Of a stretch of DNA of 45,746 nt, positions 7,535 through 17,248 are shown piece by piece. The notes under the pieces were generated by a model that worked only from the letters and a program-made list of their open reading frames with translations, was not told the DNA's origin and did not search any database. The stretch's first letter is position 1. Each line of letters opens with the position of its first letter. A program made the position numbers and the translations under genes. The stretch is taken from positions 1 through 45,746 of the forward strand of contig JAKAGZ010000019.1 in the NCBI GenBank assembly GCA_021815365.1. Direction: 5' to 3'. The stretch is from Bacteroidota bacterium (lineage in GTDB: Bacteria; Bacteroidota; Ignavibacteria; Ignavibacteriales; Ignavibacteriaceae).

Positions 7535-9868
7535 TTACTCTTCTTCAATAATTTCTTGAACTTCTTCCTGAACAACTTCCTCACCGCAGACAGGGCATTT
7601 CAGGTAATTGCCCTTCTTTTTAGTGTATCGTAATTCCATATATTCGGAATCACCGTTTGGGCAAGCTATGGCAGCAGGCTTGTTCCAGCTTACGTAATCA
7701 CACTCAGGAAATCTTGAGCATCCATAAAATAATTTATTCCTTTTTGATTTTCTTTCAACGACTTCACCTTCTTTACATTTGGGACACAGAATGCCAAGAG
7801 TTACATTCTTGATAAAATCGCAATCAGGGAATCTTTCACATCCTATAAATCTTCCGAACTTCCCTTCCCTGTAAACAGTTCTCGCACCGCACTTTTCACA
7901 TTTCTCACCAGTATACTCCGGCTCCTGATTTTGAGAAGCAATCTCCTTAAATGATTTTATGTTTTTACATTCAGGGTAGTTGCTGCAGGCAAGATATTTA
8001 CCGAATCTGCCTACTTTTATTAACATTTCGCCGCCGCATTTATCACAAATGATCTTGTCAATTTTATCTTCTACTTCTTTCAGTGCTTTTGAAAAAGGCT
8101 GATAAAAATCATTTAAAACTTTTTCATATTCATTTTCACCATTTGCAATCTGATCAAGTTCATTTTCCATCAACGACGTAAAACCTTCGTTAATTATATT
8201 TGGAAAATTTTTGACAAGTATTCTGCATACTTCTTTGCCTAATTTTGTAGGAATTAATTTTCTGTTTTCCATTTCAACATATTTCCTGTCCTGGATAGTG
8301 CTTACTATATGAGAATAAGTGCTCGGTCTGCCAATTCCTTTGTTTTCGAGTTCTTTAATCAGCGAACTCTCGGAAAATCTTGCAGGAGGTTTTGTGAAAT
8401 GTTGTGTCTTCAGTAATTTTTCAAGAGCAAGTTTCTGATTTTTTTCAAGCCCGGCTGGTATTCTTTCGTTTCTATATTCTTCTTTTTCTTCAGCATTTTC
8501 TTTTTGCTCGGTAATTTCCTCATAGACCTGCATAAATCCTTTAAATATTACAGTGTTTCCAAAAGCTTTGAATAAATATTCGCCGGAGGAAATTTCCACC
8601 ACTGTAGTTTCGAGTAATGCTGGTGTCATTTGAGAAGAAATGAATCTGTTCCAAACTAATTCATAAAGTTTAAATGCCTTATTTTCAAGGTAAGGCTTTA
8701 CGAATTCAGGAGTATATTTTATTGATGTTGGTCTTATTGCCTCGTGTGCATCTTGAACGTTTGTTTTATTTTTCTTTTCATAGTTATTAGGTATATCTGG
8801 CAAATATTCTTTGCCGTAATTATTTTTTATGTAGTCCCTTGCCTGGGGCATAAACTCATCACTGATTCTCGTTGAATCAGTTCTCATATACGTGATCAAG
8901 CCAACGATTCCTTCCTTTCCCAATTCAACGCCTTCGTACAATCTTTGAGCAAACATCATTGTCTGTTTCGGTCTCATCCCTAATCTTTTTGAAGCTTCAG
9001 CCTGAAGTGTGCTTGTGATAAATGGAGCAGAAGGATTTCTCTTTGAATTTCTCTTTGAAATGTTTGAGATTGTATAATTATCCTTATTTGTCAACTCATC
9101 ATAAATTTTCTGCGCTGTTTTATCATTGGTTATTGCAAAATTATCTTTTAAGAATTCCTTCCAGTCTTCATCAGACATATTCGGCTTCGGAGGAACTTTT
9201 ATATCTTTACCATTAATGCTGAATAGCTTTGCTTTAAAAGTTTCGCCTTTATCAGTGTTAAAGATTGCCCAGATAGACCAGTATTCGGTTGCAACAAATT
9301 TATCTATCAGAGCTTCTCTGTCGCAGATAATTTTTAATGCAACGGACTGTACCCTTCCGGCAGATAATGAATTGCTGCCGGACATTTCAATAACTGCTTT
9401 CCAGAGGAAGGGGCTTATTTTGTAGCCGATAATTCTGTCCATTACTCTTCTTGCACGCTGCGATCTAACCAGGAATTCATCAATACTCCTTGGCTGTTCC
9501 ATAGCTCTTTGAATCCCTGTTTTTGTTATTTCATTAAAAAGTACACGGTAAAGTTTTGAATCATTGGGGATAGTGATAACATCGGCAATATCTTGTGCGA
9601 TGGCTTCGCCTTCCCTGTCGGGGTCTGTAGCGATATATATATTTTTACTTTTAGAGGCGAGTGATTTTATTTTCTTAATCAGATCGCCCTTACCGCGAAT
9701 ATTTAAGTACGTAGCTTTGAAACCATCGTTTACATCAACACCTAATTTAGTCTTGGGTAAATTCCTGATATGTCCGATAGTTGCTTCAACAGTAAAATCT
9801 TTACCGAGATATTTATTTATCGTTTTCGCTTTTGCAGGCGATTCTACAAGCACGAGGTTTTTTGTCAT
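7535..9868 (-). CDS. topA: DNA topoisomerase I (type IA)
   Basis: Relaxes negative supercoils by single-strand passage. The 777-residue protein has a Toprim domain (about 4-113) with TDPDREGE at 81-88, the GYK(I/L)SP region (148-153), and active-site Tyr327 in LITYMRTDSTR. The C-terminus carries a series of four-cysteine zinc ribbons starting with CDKCGGEM, CEKCGART and CPKCKEGE, plus a last, atypical CPNGD...CPVCGEE unit in which one of the first cysteines is missing. It sits between smg (16 bp upstream) and xerC (2 bp downstream). The final 12 residues are almost entirely acidic. Confidence 0.96.
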   Translation of the reverse strand: MTKNLVLVESPAKAKTINKYLGKDFTVEATIGHIRNLPKTKLGVDVNDGFKATYLNIRGKGDLIKKIKSLASKSKNIYIATDPDREGEAIAQDIADVITIPNDSKLYRVLFNEITKTGIQRAMEQPRSIDEFLVRSQRARRVMDRIIGYKISPFLWKAVIEMSGSNSLSAGRVQSVALKIICDREALIDKFVATEYWSIWAIFNTDKGETFKAKLFSINGKDIKVPPKPNMSDEDWKEFLKDNFAITNDKTAQKIYDELTNKDNYTISNISKRNSKRNPSAPFITSTLQAEASKRLGMRPKQTMMFAQRLYEGVELGKEGIVGLITYMRTDSTRISDEFMPQARDYIKNNYGKEYLPDIPNNYEKKNKTNVQDAHEAIRPTSIKYTPEFVKPYLENKAFKLYELVWNRFISSQMTPALLETTVVEISSGEYLFKAFGNTVIFKGFMQVYEEITEQKENAEEKEEYRNERIPAGLEKNQKLALEKLLKTQHFTKPPARFSESSLIKELENKGIGRPSTYSHIVSTIQDRKYVEMENRKLIPTKLGKEVCRILVKNFPNIINEGFTSLMENELDQIANGENEYEKVLNDFYQPFSKALKEVEDKIDKIICDKCGGEMLIKVGRFGKYLACSNYPECKNIKSFKEIASQNQEPEYTGEKCEKCGARTVYREGKFGRFIGCERFPDCDFIKNVTLGILCPKCKEGEVVERKSKRNKLFYGCSRFPECDYVSWNKPAAIACPNGDSEYMELRYTKKKGNYLKCPVCGEEVVQEEVQEIIEEE

Positions 9869-9884
9869 TATTATTATCTGATTT

Positions 9885-10343
9885 TTAATTGATTGTATCT
9901 GATGAATATAATAAAAGTCTGCTGCCCGGTAGAGTTGTTTTATCCAAATTTAAAAACAATGAAAGGATAAGCAGATTTATATCTCCTTTATTAATAGATT
10001 CTTCAGGGAATAATTTTAATTCATCTATGATTTCTTCCAGATCGTTATTCGTTAACAAACCTATATTATAAAAATGCAAAAGATAATTATAATTTTTCAA
10101 TCCAATTTGCATTACTTCATTATTTGAAATTGCTCTTATACTTTTAGACTCTGCCGAACTTTTTTTATCTCCATTAAAGGAATTTTGTCTTTGTTTTTCG
10201 TAAATCCAACTGTATGCAGCAGCAATAACACTGCTGTTATATTCCGCTTCCCTGATAATTGTTTCAGCAGCCTCTTCTCCTGAAATATTTTTCATTTCCA
10301 TTTCGGTTATTTTAGCTAATACTTCTACTACTTTTGTAAGCAT
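9885..10343 (-). CDS. smg: Smg/DUF494 family protein
   Basis: A 152-residue protein of unknown biochemical role. It has the Smg (DUF494) outline: a short N-terminal helix pair, an IIREAEYNSSVIAAAYSWI segment that matches the family's 'G-Y-x-x-x-E-I-x-x-A-x-x-W' block, and a C-terminal YNYLLHFYNIGLLTNNDLEEII block that matches 'G-Y-L-x-x-L-x-x-x-G-I-L-x-x-x-x-x-E'. In many proteobacteria smg lies between dprA and topA; here too it is directly upstream of topA (16 bp), which supports the call. The usual glycine before the E-I block is replaced. Assignment rests on pattern and synteny. Confidence 0.75.
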   Translation of the reverse strand: MLTKVVEVLAKITEMEMKNISGEEAAETIIREAEYNSSVIAAAYSWIYEKQRQNSFNGDKKSSAESKSIRAISNNEVMQIGLKNYNYLLHFYNIGLLTNNDLEEIIDELKLFPEESINKGDINLLILSLFLNLDKTTLPGSRLLLYSSDTIN

Positions 10344-10353
10344 TTACTTTTTT

Positions 10354-10791
10354 TCAATTTAATAAAGTGATTTTATATCTGTTAAGCAATTTATTTTCCA
10401 GCTTTTTCATAATTCTGTAACTTTTCACATCCATATCATCGTAGCCCGCAAGGTGCAGGATGCCGTGTATTATCAGTCTCTGGAATTCCTCATCCAAAGT
10501 ATTTTTATATTTCCTGGAATTTTTATCAGCATCATCTGTAGAAATAAATATTTCGCCATCAATATTTTTTGTATCGCCTGAATAGTTGAACGTAATTATA
10601 TCAGTTGAATAATTATGCTTTAAATATTTTTTATTAATGGCAGTGATCTCCCCCGATGAAATGAAATTAACCGGTAAAGACGATATGCTTAAATTTAATT
10701 CCTGTCTTAAATAATTAACCAGTTTATGCACCCGGCGTTTGTTAATTTTATATTTTTTGTCAGAACTAAAAACTATGAGATTGTTAACCAC
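10354..10791 (-). CDS. ybeY: Endoribonuclease YbeY (rRNA maturation factor)
   Basis: Metal-dependent RNase that matures the 3' end of 16S rRNA and acts in ribosome quality control. The 145-residue length and the STDIITF motif (62-68) are typical. The metal-site block reads HGILHLAGYDDMD: His109 and His113 are conserved, but the third ligand position (119) is Asp instead of the usual His. I recall the same exchange in Bacteroidota YbeY, so it is probably a lineage feature and not loss of function. The start codon is GTG. It is 10 bp upstream of smg and 39 bp downstream of the carbonic-anhydrase-like gene. Confidence 0.88.
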   Translation of the reverse strand: MVNNLIVFSSDKKYKINKRRVHKLVNYLRQELNLSISSLPVNFISSGEITAINKKYLKHNYSTDIITFNYSGDTKNIDGEIFISTDDADKNSRKYKNTLDEEFQRLIIHGILHLAGYDDMDVKSYRIMKKLENKLLNRYKITLLN

Positions 10792-10830
10792 TAAATTCTG
10801 AATTTTATTTTTAAAAACTTTGGTAACAGG

Positions 10831-11400
10831 TCACAAATACCCATTGCTGCTAAGTGAGCCAACGGTTATTTCAGCGTATTTTTTATATCTCTCTGCCGAT
10901 CTTTCAATATCATCCATTTCATTTTTATTAAGGTCTCTTATAATTTTCCCGGGAACCCCTGCAACCAATTTACCTGAAGGCACAACAAAACCCGGTGTAA
11001 CAACCGTTCCAGCAGCTACCATACTTTTTTCTTCAACTACCGCACCATCAAGTATTACAGCTCCCATCCCAATCAGACAAAGATCCTTTAAAATACACCC
11101 GTGCAGCACAACAGAATGACCTATCGTAATTTTATCACCTATTATCAGAGGAAATTTTCCGTTTGTAACATGCAGCATTGAACAATCCTGCACATTTGTC
11201 ATCTTTCCTATTTTAATAAAATGAACATCACCACGGATTACTGTATTATACCAAATGCTGGAATCATTTCCAATTTCTACTTCACCGATGATCTTTACAC
11301 CGGAAGCCAAAAATACATTTTCACCTATAACAGGAAATTTATCCAAATATGGTAAAAGCTTAATTTCTTCTTTTAATCCCTGTATTTTGGCGGCTGCCAT
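10831..11400 (-). CDS. Gamma-carbonic anhydrase-like hexapeptide protein
   Basis: Left-handed beta-helix protein of the gamma-CA/YrdA/PaaY family (189 residues). Imperfect hexapeptide repeats run from about residue 28 to 150. The three zinc-ligand histidines of gamma-CAs are present: His77 (SMLHVT), His95 and His100 (IGHSVVLHG), together with Arg56 and Asp58 of RGDVH. Zinc binding is therefore likely, though many YrdA/PaaY-type members lack demonstrated carbonic anhydrase activity and the true substrate is uncertain. The ATG lies 28 bp inside the 3' end of the DUF3108 gene with a GGA-type site upstream, so the two are translationally linked. Confidence 0.87.
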   Translation of the reverse strand: MAAAKIQGLKEEIKLLPYLDKFPVIGENVFLASGVKIIGEVEIGNDSSIWYNTVIRGDVHFIKIGKMTNVQDCSMLHVTNGKFPLIIGDKITIGHSVVLHGCILKDLCLIGMGAVILDGAVVEEKSMVAAGTVVTPGFVVPSGKLVAGVPGKIIRDLNKNEMDDIERSAERYKKYAEITVGSLSSNGYL

Positions 11401-12194
11401 CCGTTTCGTTTCCAGCTTTTTAATTCTAATGTAATATTTCCCAGGATAACATTCATCTTTGCTTTTATAGGAATTGCTGCCTCATCATTTGAAAACCATC
11501 CTTCAAAATGACCGGTTAACCCGAATATGCTGATAAAATTAGCTTCACCTTCAAGGTGTACACAATCAACATCATAATCTACCGCATCTATTGAAACACC
11601 TTCCCTTTCACCATCAAAGTCAATATCAGTTGTTACTTTTTTTTCATTCATGAAAACCGGGACCTCTTCCTTTTTTCTCTTTCCTGAATTCATTCTTGCA
11701 TAGAATAAAATAGATAGTCCATCCTGGTATTCCTTATCTATATTCCCGGTTGTATCAATCCACGGTTCTTTTTCATTTACTTTACCTTCTCTGACTCTGA
11801 CTTTAGAATGTTTGTAGTCAAAGAAATATTCAGTGTACGAAGTATAATCATCGTGCTTAATCAGACCCCTGAAAAAAGTAGAATAAAAATCCGGGGTCAT
11901 TGTTGTTTCATAAACCTGGTGAAGATGAACAAACGGTATGCTTGGGTAAGAATCAATATCCGCAATAGCACTGTAATAACCCTTACCCCCGATTTCTTTT
12001 TTATCTGTAACCCTGATCTTAATTTCTCCTAATCTCATTACTGAATATTTAACTACATAAACTAATTCTTCACCAACCTCCAGTTTTTTTTCTGAAGAAG
12101 AGCCTGAAATTTTATTATCAGCCTTTAATATTTCAACAGGATATAAAAAGATCAAGGCAGTCAGCAGAAAAAATATTTTAGTTACCGCTTTCAT
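11373..12194 (-). CDS. DUF3108 exported protein
   Basis: A 273-residue exported protein of unknown function. An N-terminal signal sequence (about 1-25, ending in a hydrophobic run before ADNKIS) precedes a DUF3108-type beta-rich domain. Family-like features are GEELVYVVKYSVMRLGEI near the start and the later QDGLSILFYAR followed by VPVFMNEKK. Related proteins are periplasmic or outer-membrane associated. It overlaps the ctpA stop by 4 bp (ATGA) and the following gene start by 28 bp, so all three are one transcript. A role in envelope maintenance is plausible but unproven. Confidence 0.78.
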   Translation of the reverse strand: MKAVTKIFFLLTALIFLYPVEILKADNKISGSSSEKKLEVGEELVYVVKYSVMRLGEIKIRVTDKKEIGGKGYYSAIADIDSYPSIPFVHLHQVYETTMTPDFYSTFFRGLIKHDDYTSYTEYFFDYKHSKVRVREGKVNEKEPWIDTTGNIDKEYQDGLSILFYARMNSGKRKKEEVPVFMNEKKVTTDIDFDGEREGVSIDAVDYDVDCVHLEGEANFISIFGLTGHFEGWFSNDEAAIPIKAKMNVILGNITLELKSWKRNGWQPPKYRD

Positions 12195-13798
12195 TTAAGC
12201 TTAGCCAGGTCCTTTGCTTCTTCAAACAAAGTTAAAGCTTTTTGTGCCTGGTTATCAACCGATAATATAACTTTGTACCAACCTTTATTTTTCCAGAAGT
12301 TCCTGGCTATCTGTGCCTTTAGTCTTGTAGAAATATATTTTTTGTCTGTCTTAAATTCTTTTTCATTAAACTTAATCCCTTTACTTTTGGCAAAGTCAAC
12401 AAAATTATATAAAACATTATCAGTTAACTTAAATTCGTTTACAAATTTTTGCAGGTCGTTGTTATACTTTTCCTTAATTTCCTGCCCACGGAATGAAAAA
12501 TAATTCAAAATAAATTCATAAAAAATATTGTTCTTTAAAAGATCTGTAGTATAAGCAGTAATTTCGGACGCCCTGACAATATAATCCGGCGTTATTCCTC
12601 CCCCGCCGTAAACAACTCTTCCTTCGTTTGTATGATAAACAGGTTTGCTCGTGTCTTTTTCAGCCGTATGGTTAAGATTATCGCCCGGCATCTCCGTTGT
12701 GTCCCCCGCCTCTGAATAATATTCATTACTGTTTTTTAAGCCTTTATAATTTCTCTGAATCAATCTGCCGGACGGTGTATAATACCTTGAAATTGTGAGG
12801 CGGATTGCAGAGTTATCGGGAAGACTGAACTGCCTTTGCACCAAACCTTTGCCGAAAGTTGTCTCGCCAACGATCAACCCTCTGTCCCAATCCTGAATTG
12901 CGCCGGAAACAATTTCACTCGCAGAAGCGCTTCCCTTATTTACCAGCACTACCAAAGGAATTTTTTCATAAGGTGAACTTTTAGACGCATCGTATTCTTC
13001 ATCAAATTCTGTCCTTCGTCCTTTAGTGTAAACAATTTTTTTATTTCCGTCAATAAAAAGGTCAGCAATTTTAACAGCCTGGTTTAAATAACCACCCGGG
13101 TTCCCTCTCAAGTCAAGTATCAGTTGTTTCATTCCTTTACTTTGCAGATCTGCAAGTGCATTTGTTAATTCATCGTAAGTCGTTTCTGCAAATCTTGAAA
13201 CAATAACATATCCTGTATTATGATTTATCATAAAATGAGCATCAACCGAGTAGATCGGAATTTTTTCGCGAGTAATTGTATAGTTAATCGGCTGCCTGAC
13301 ACCTGCCCGCAAAACCGTAACAGTAACTTTTGTTCCTGCTTTCCCTCTCAGCTTTGCTCTTACCTGGTCATTCGTAATTCCAATTGCGCTCTTCCCATCT
13401 ATCTTAATTATTCTGTCACCAGCCATAATTCCCAGCGCTTCGCTCGGGCCGCCAGTTATCGGTGAAACAACAATGAGAGTATCATCAATAACCTGGAATT
13501 CAATCCCTATACCTTCGAAATCGCCGCGGAAAGATTCTTCAATTGTTTTTACCTGGCTTGCAGGAATGTAGACAGAATGCGGATCGAGCTTGCTCAGCAT
13601 CCCGTTAATTGCAGCGTCAACAAGTTTCTGGCTGTCTATCTGGTCAACATAATATTTTTCAGTAAGTGTTAATACATCATTGAATTTTATTATGCTGTCC
13701 CTGAGATTATCTCCTGAAAAAACTTTTTGTATCTGAAATCCTAAAACAATTCCGATAACTAATAAAATTATCGGGAGTGTGAATTGATTCTTTTTCAA
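12191..13798 (-). CDS. ctpA: C-terminal processing protease (S41A)
   Basis: Periplasmic serine protease that trims or degrades proteins from their C-termini. The 535-residue chain has one N-terminal membrane anchor (about 7-25), a PDZ domain (about 90-170, GIGIEF to LRGKAG) and an S41 catalytic domain. The Ser/Lys dyad is Ser292 in NKGSASASE and Lys317 in FGKG, 25 residues apart as in Prc. LDLRGNPGG is also diagnostic. After about residue 400 there is a helical extension common in FCB homologues. It begins at TTG; a GGAG lies 11 bp upstream. It is the first gene of the long operon I infer down to 4.06 kb. Confidence 0.93.
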   Translation of the reverse strand: MKKNQFTLPIILLVIGIVLGFQIQKVFSGDNLRDSIIKFNDVLTLTEKYYVDQIDSQKLVDAAINGMLSKLDPHSVYIPASQVKTIEESFRGDFEGIGIEFQVIDDTLIVVSPITGGPSEALGIMAGDRIIKIDGKSAIGITNDQVRAKLRGKAGTKVTVTVLRAGVRQPINYTITREKIPIYSVDAHFMINHNTGYVIVSRFAETTYDELTNALADLQSKGMKQLILDLRGNPGGYLNQAVKIADLFIDGNKKIVYTKGRRTEFDEEYDASKSSPYEKIPLVVLVNKGSASASEIVSGAIQDWDRGLIVGETTFGKGLVQRQFSLPDNSAIRLTISRYYTPSGRLIQRNYKGLKNSNEYYSEAGDTTEMPGDNLNHTAEKDTSKPVYHTNEGRVVYGGGGITPDYIVRASEITAYTTDLLKNNIFYEFILNYFSFRGQEIKEKYNNDLQKFVNEFKLTDNVLYNFVDFAKSKGIKFNEKEFKTDKKYISTRLKAQIARNFWKNKGWYKVILSVDNQAQKALTLFEEAKDLAKLK

Positions 13799-13822
13799 TT
13801 TTTCAAGTCTCCGCTTAAATTA

Positions 13823-15487
13823 TTACAATACAAATCCGAATGTAAAATATGTTTCCAGAACTTTTTTATAAACAAAATTCTGGAGTGATTGATTTTTATA
13901 AACAACTGTCCCCCCGAAATAGACGTCTTTGATCGGCTCATAATATAATTTTGTGCTTATCCTTCTTGTAATCTCCTTATCTCCGTCAAGAAAAGGCGCA
14001 TCCAGCGCATCAAACTCTCTGTGACCTAAATTTATATTCCCGCCAACATTCCTCTTAACGGTGCCGTCAGGGTTTAACGGGTTAGCTCCGTGAACATAAT
14101 AGCTGAAGCTTGCCGACAATCTCAGTCTGTTGGTAAACCTATAATTTAATTGTGTGAAAAACAATTCACTATTTGGCTGCATAAATGACCCAAGTGAAAA
14201 GCCGCCGTTCGTAAAATTACTGTTTGGTATGCGGTGCGTAAAAACATAGGGGTCCTGCCTTGTGTATTCAAACTGAATTTCAAGAGGTATTATTTTATAC
14301 AGGTTTTCCGAAACCAGTCCTATGTTGTATATAAATTGATTGCCATAATAATTGCTGCCAAGCTTCCCCAGCTCAACGTCGTCTATAAAGAAGACGCCGT
14401 ACAATTTTAATCCTTCAATAGATTTATTATTGTAATCAAAAAATATCATCGAATTATCGCGGTCCTTGCTGCTTTCATTCTGTGCTGTTTTATAGATAGT
14501 AAACGGATTTAAAAATGTAAAGTCGAGAGGTCTGTCCCCGTAAATAATAATTTCGCCTCCGCCGATATTTAAAGCATTCGAAATATTAAATGACAACCTG
14601 TGATAACCGATATATTTTTCAGCAACAAAATTCTGCCCGCCTTGTATTGTATCCATAACAGAGGTCGTGTTGCCTATCAGCTTGCCATGAAAATAAGAAA
14701 CCTCTACCGATTTATATTTTGCATCGAAGTACAAATAATCGAAAATGGGTGCGCTGTTTCCCATTATTGGTTTTACCGGTCCGTAGCCAATATTCATTCT
14801 GTCCCTGCCGAACTTAAATTTCAGAAATTTAAAATCAGCGGTCATATACCCGGCGGTTGTTATATCAAATGAATTAGGTTTATCGAAAGTATTATATTTG
14901 AAATTATACTGCAGGTCTCTTCTGAAAAAGGATGCTTCCCTGTTCCCGAATACAACACCGTTTCCTCCGCGCCAAAAAAAACCGAACTTATCGAAAAATG
15001 ATCCCCTCACCTGGAACTGGTATGAAAGAACAGCCGCAAAAGTTTTCTTTGGAATTCCGGGAAAGCTTTCCAGTATATAATCTGAGTGTCCTGCTGAATT
15101 AAAAAATAAATTTATGTTGTTCGTTGTATCTGAAATGTAGTATAGGTATTTCTGATCCTGCGAGAGGAAATTAAAGTAACCTGAACCGATCAGCCTCTGC
15201 TGTCTTTTCATTGTGCCGAATAATTCAAGCTCAAATTCAGCTTCGTAATCGGTTAAAAGATTTTTATCCGCTTCATCCAGCTTGTCCCGGTTTGCGATTA
15301 CCTCTTTGAGATATCCTGCAATTACTGTTCTTGTTTTGGGAACTTCAAATGAATTGTATCCCTCAATTATATGAAGCGCTTCCATCCTTTCAAGAAAGTG
15401 ATAAACATAGCTGTCTGAAAGTACATATTCAGTCTGAGCTGAAACAGTTATTGTAACAAATAGAAATACCAAAAATATTTTTTTCAA
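13823..15487 (-). CDS. Outer-membrane beta-barrel protein, Wzi-like
   Basis: A 554-residue protein with an N-terminal signal peptide (cleavage near VSAQ, residue 18) and, from about residue 90, alternating beta-strand patterns typical of a large barrel. It ends in strand-like sequence closing with a hydrophobic residue. An N-terminal helical part (SYVYHFLERMEAL..., then LKEVIANRDKLDEADKNLL) and the central RDRMNIGYGP motif recall the Wzi capsule-assembly family in Bacteroidota. I am confident about the barrel, less about the family, and capsule function is not shown: no polysaccharide genes are near. The start is TTG, 24 bp upstream of ctpA. Confidence 0.65.
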   Translation of the reverse strand: MKKIFLVFLFVTITVSAQTEYVLSDSYVYHFLERMEALHIIEGYNSFEVPKTRTVIAGYLKEVIANRDKLDEADKNLLTDYEAEFELELFGTMKRQQRLIGSGYFNFLSQDQKYLYYISDTTNNINLFFNSAGHSDYILESFPGIPKKTFAAVLSYQFQVRGSFFDKFGFFWRGGNGVVFGNREASFFRRDLQYNFKYNTFDKPNSFDITTAGYMTADFKFLKFKFGRDRMNIGYGPVKPIMGNSAPIFDYLYFDAKYKSVEVSYFHGKLIGNTTSVMDTIQGGQNFVAEKYIGYHRLSFNISNALNIGGGEIIIYGDRPLDFTFLNPFTIYKTAQNESSKDRDNSMIFFDYNNKSIEGLKLYGVFFIDDVELGKLGSNYYGNQFIYNIGLVSENLYKIIPLEIQFEYTRQDPYVFTHRIPNSNFTNGGFSLGSFMQPNSELFFTQLNYRFTNRLRLSASFSYYVHGANPLNPDGTVKRNVGGNINLGHREFDALDAPFLDGDKEITRRISTKLYYEPIKDVYFGGTVVYKNQSLQNFVYKKVLETYFTFGFVL

Positions 15488-15574
15488 TTTACTTCAATTT
15501 TTTTAATTCAATTTAATCAATCACTTAAAGATTAACCAAACATACTTGCTATGCTGCAGGCAGGTTTGAAATTT

Positions 15575-15685
15575 CTTTGTGTTACTTTGTGAGTACTTTT
15601 CACATTGTGATCACTTCGTGAGAGTGACTTTGTGAAACAAAAGGATCACAAAGTAGCACTAAGTGCACACAAAGTTCCACAAAAT
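15575..15685. repeat. Array of 8-mers in opposed orientation (ACTTTGTG / CACAAAGT)
   Basis: Forward copies of ACTTTGTG or near variants lie at 15574-15581, 15584-15591, 15613-15620 (ACTTCGTG) and 15627-15634, with a weaker ATTGTG at 15604-15609. Reverse copies CACAAAGT or variants lie at 15647-15654, 15657-15664 (CACTAAGT), 15668-15675 and 15678-15685. Spacing within the reverse set is 10-11 bp, about one helical turn. The two halves could also fold into one imperfect hairpin. It lies between the 3' end of lysS and the start of the barrel gene, and no protein is encoded. Confidence 0.75.
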
Positions 15686-15724
15686 CTTAAAGAGATTTTT
15701 ACTAAATATTATTTGTATTTAACA

Positions 15725-17236
15725 TTATTTTTTAACCTCTGGCTTCATCTGCGGGAAGAAAATTACATCCCTGATTGATGACTGGTTTGTCAACAGCATA
15801 ACAAGCCTGTCAATACCGATTCCAAGCCCTGCAGTCGGAGGCATTCCGTATTCAAGTGCCCTGATAAAATCCTCATCAATCTGATGCGCTTCCTCATCTC
15901 CTTCTTCGCGCAGTTTACTCTGTCCTTCAAATCTTTCTTTCTGATCGATCGGGTCATTTAATTCACTAAATGCATTGCACAACTCTCTTCCGGCTGCATA
16001 TAATTCAAACCTTTCAACCACTCCTTCTTTCGAGCGATGTTTTTTCGCCAGCGGTGAAAGCTCAAGAGGATAATCTATAATGAAGGCAGGCTGAATTAAT
16101 TTCGGCTGCACTGCCGCACTGAATAATTCATCAACTAATTTCATTTTGCCTTCGATTGCTTTAACGTCAGCACCGTATTTTTTACAAGCTGCTTTCAGCT
16201 CATCAACAGAAGCTGTTGAAACTGATACGCCGGTTTCGTCCTTGATAGCATCTATCATCGAAATGCGTTTCCACGGTGATTTGAAATTAATTTGTTTCCC
16301 TTCATAAATAAATTCTGTTGTGTTGAATACTTCAATACATATTTTATTTAACATTTGTTCTACAAAGTTCATCATCCATTCATAATCTTTATAAGGGACA
16401 TACAATTCCATCATAGTGAATTCAGGATTATGAGTCCTGTCCATTCCCTCGTTCCTGAAGTCCTTTGATATTTCATAAACTCCGTTAAAGCCGCCAACGA
16501 TCAGTCTTTTAAGATAAAGTTCATCTGCAATCCTGAGATACAGATCAGTATCAAGTGTATTATGATGCGTGATAAAAGGTCTGGCAGCAGCACCACCGTA
16601 AAGCGGCTGAAGTATCGGGGTTTCGACTTCAAGATAACCGCAGGAATCAAGAAAAGTTCTCATTGAAGAAATTATTTTGCTTCGCTTGATAAATACATCT
16701 CTGATTTCGGGATTCACAATAAGGTCTACATAACGCTGGCGGTAGCGCAACTCTTTATCAGCGAACTGGTCGAAGATTGTTTTATTCCCCTGTTCATCTG
16801 TAATTTCTTTCGCAATCGGAAGGGGTCGCAGAGATTTTGAAAGCAGTTCTAATTTTCTAACGTGTACAGAAATTTCCCCCGTTTTTGTTTTAAATACAAA
16901 ACCTTCAACACCGATAATATCGCCAATGTCCATCAACCTGAAAGCATCATAAGAATCGCCAATATCATCTTTCTTTAGATAGATCTGGATTTTCCCGGCG
17001 TGATCCTGAATATGAGCAAAAGATGCTTTACCCATTCTGCGCAGAGTCATAATTCTTCCGGCTATTTTTACATTTTGTTCTTCACCGTCTTTATAATTAT
17101 GTTTTATTTCATTTGAGTTTGAATCAACATCAAACGAATATGCAAAAGTTTGAAAGCCTTTGCTTTTTAATTCAGCTAACTCTTCAAGCCTTCTTTTTAA
17201 TAACACATTTAATTCCTGCTGAATATTATTATCCAC
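15725..17236 (-). CDS. lysS: Lysyl-tRNA synthetase, class II
   Basis: Charges tRNA-Lys with lysine. The 503 residues match the bacterial class II enzyme: an OB-fold anticodon-binding domain (about 55-150, beginning [14 protein letters not shown]) and a catalytic domain with motif 2 [15 protein letters not shown] and motif 3 [13 protein letters not shown] near the C-terminus. [10 protein letters not shown] is a characteristic linker. The start codon is GTG, supported by GGAGG five to nine bases upstream. It lies 12 bp downstream of dacB in the same direction. The 3' flank carries the ACTTTGTG array. Confidence 0.97.
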   Translation of the reverse strand: MDNNIQQELNVLLKRRLEELAELKSKGFQTFAYSFDVDSNSNEIKHNYKDGEEQNVKIAGRIMTLRRMGKASFAHIQDHAGKIQIYLKKDDIGDSYDAFRLMDIGDIIGVEGFVFKTKTGEISVHVRKLELLSKSLRPLPIAKEITDEQGNKTIFDQFADKELRYRQRYVDLIVNPEIRDVFIKRSKIISSMRTFLDSCGYLEVETPILQPLYGGAAARPFITHHNTLDTDLYLRIADELYLKRLIVGGFNGVYEISKDFRNEGMDRTHNPEFTMMELYVPYKDYEWMMNFVEQMLNKICIEVFNTTEFIYEGKQINFKSPWKRISMIDAIKDETGVSVSTASVDELKAACKKYGADVKAIEGKMKLVDELFSAAVQPKLIQPAFIIDYPLELSPLAKKHRSKEGVVERFELYAAGRELCNAFSELNDPIDQKERFEGQSKLREEGDEEAHQIDEDFIRALEYGMPPTAGLGIGIDRLVMLLTNQSSIRDVIFFPQMKPEVKK

Positions 17237-17248
17237 AATTCCTCCGTT

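Noticed and set aside
9564-9881. Plus-strand open frame of about 105 codons opposite topA
   Set aside because: Composition is a mirror of the topA coding strand with no recognisable motif; topA is certain.
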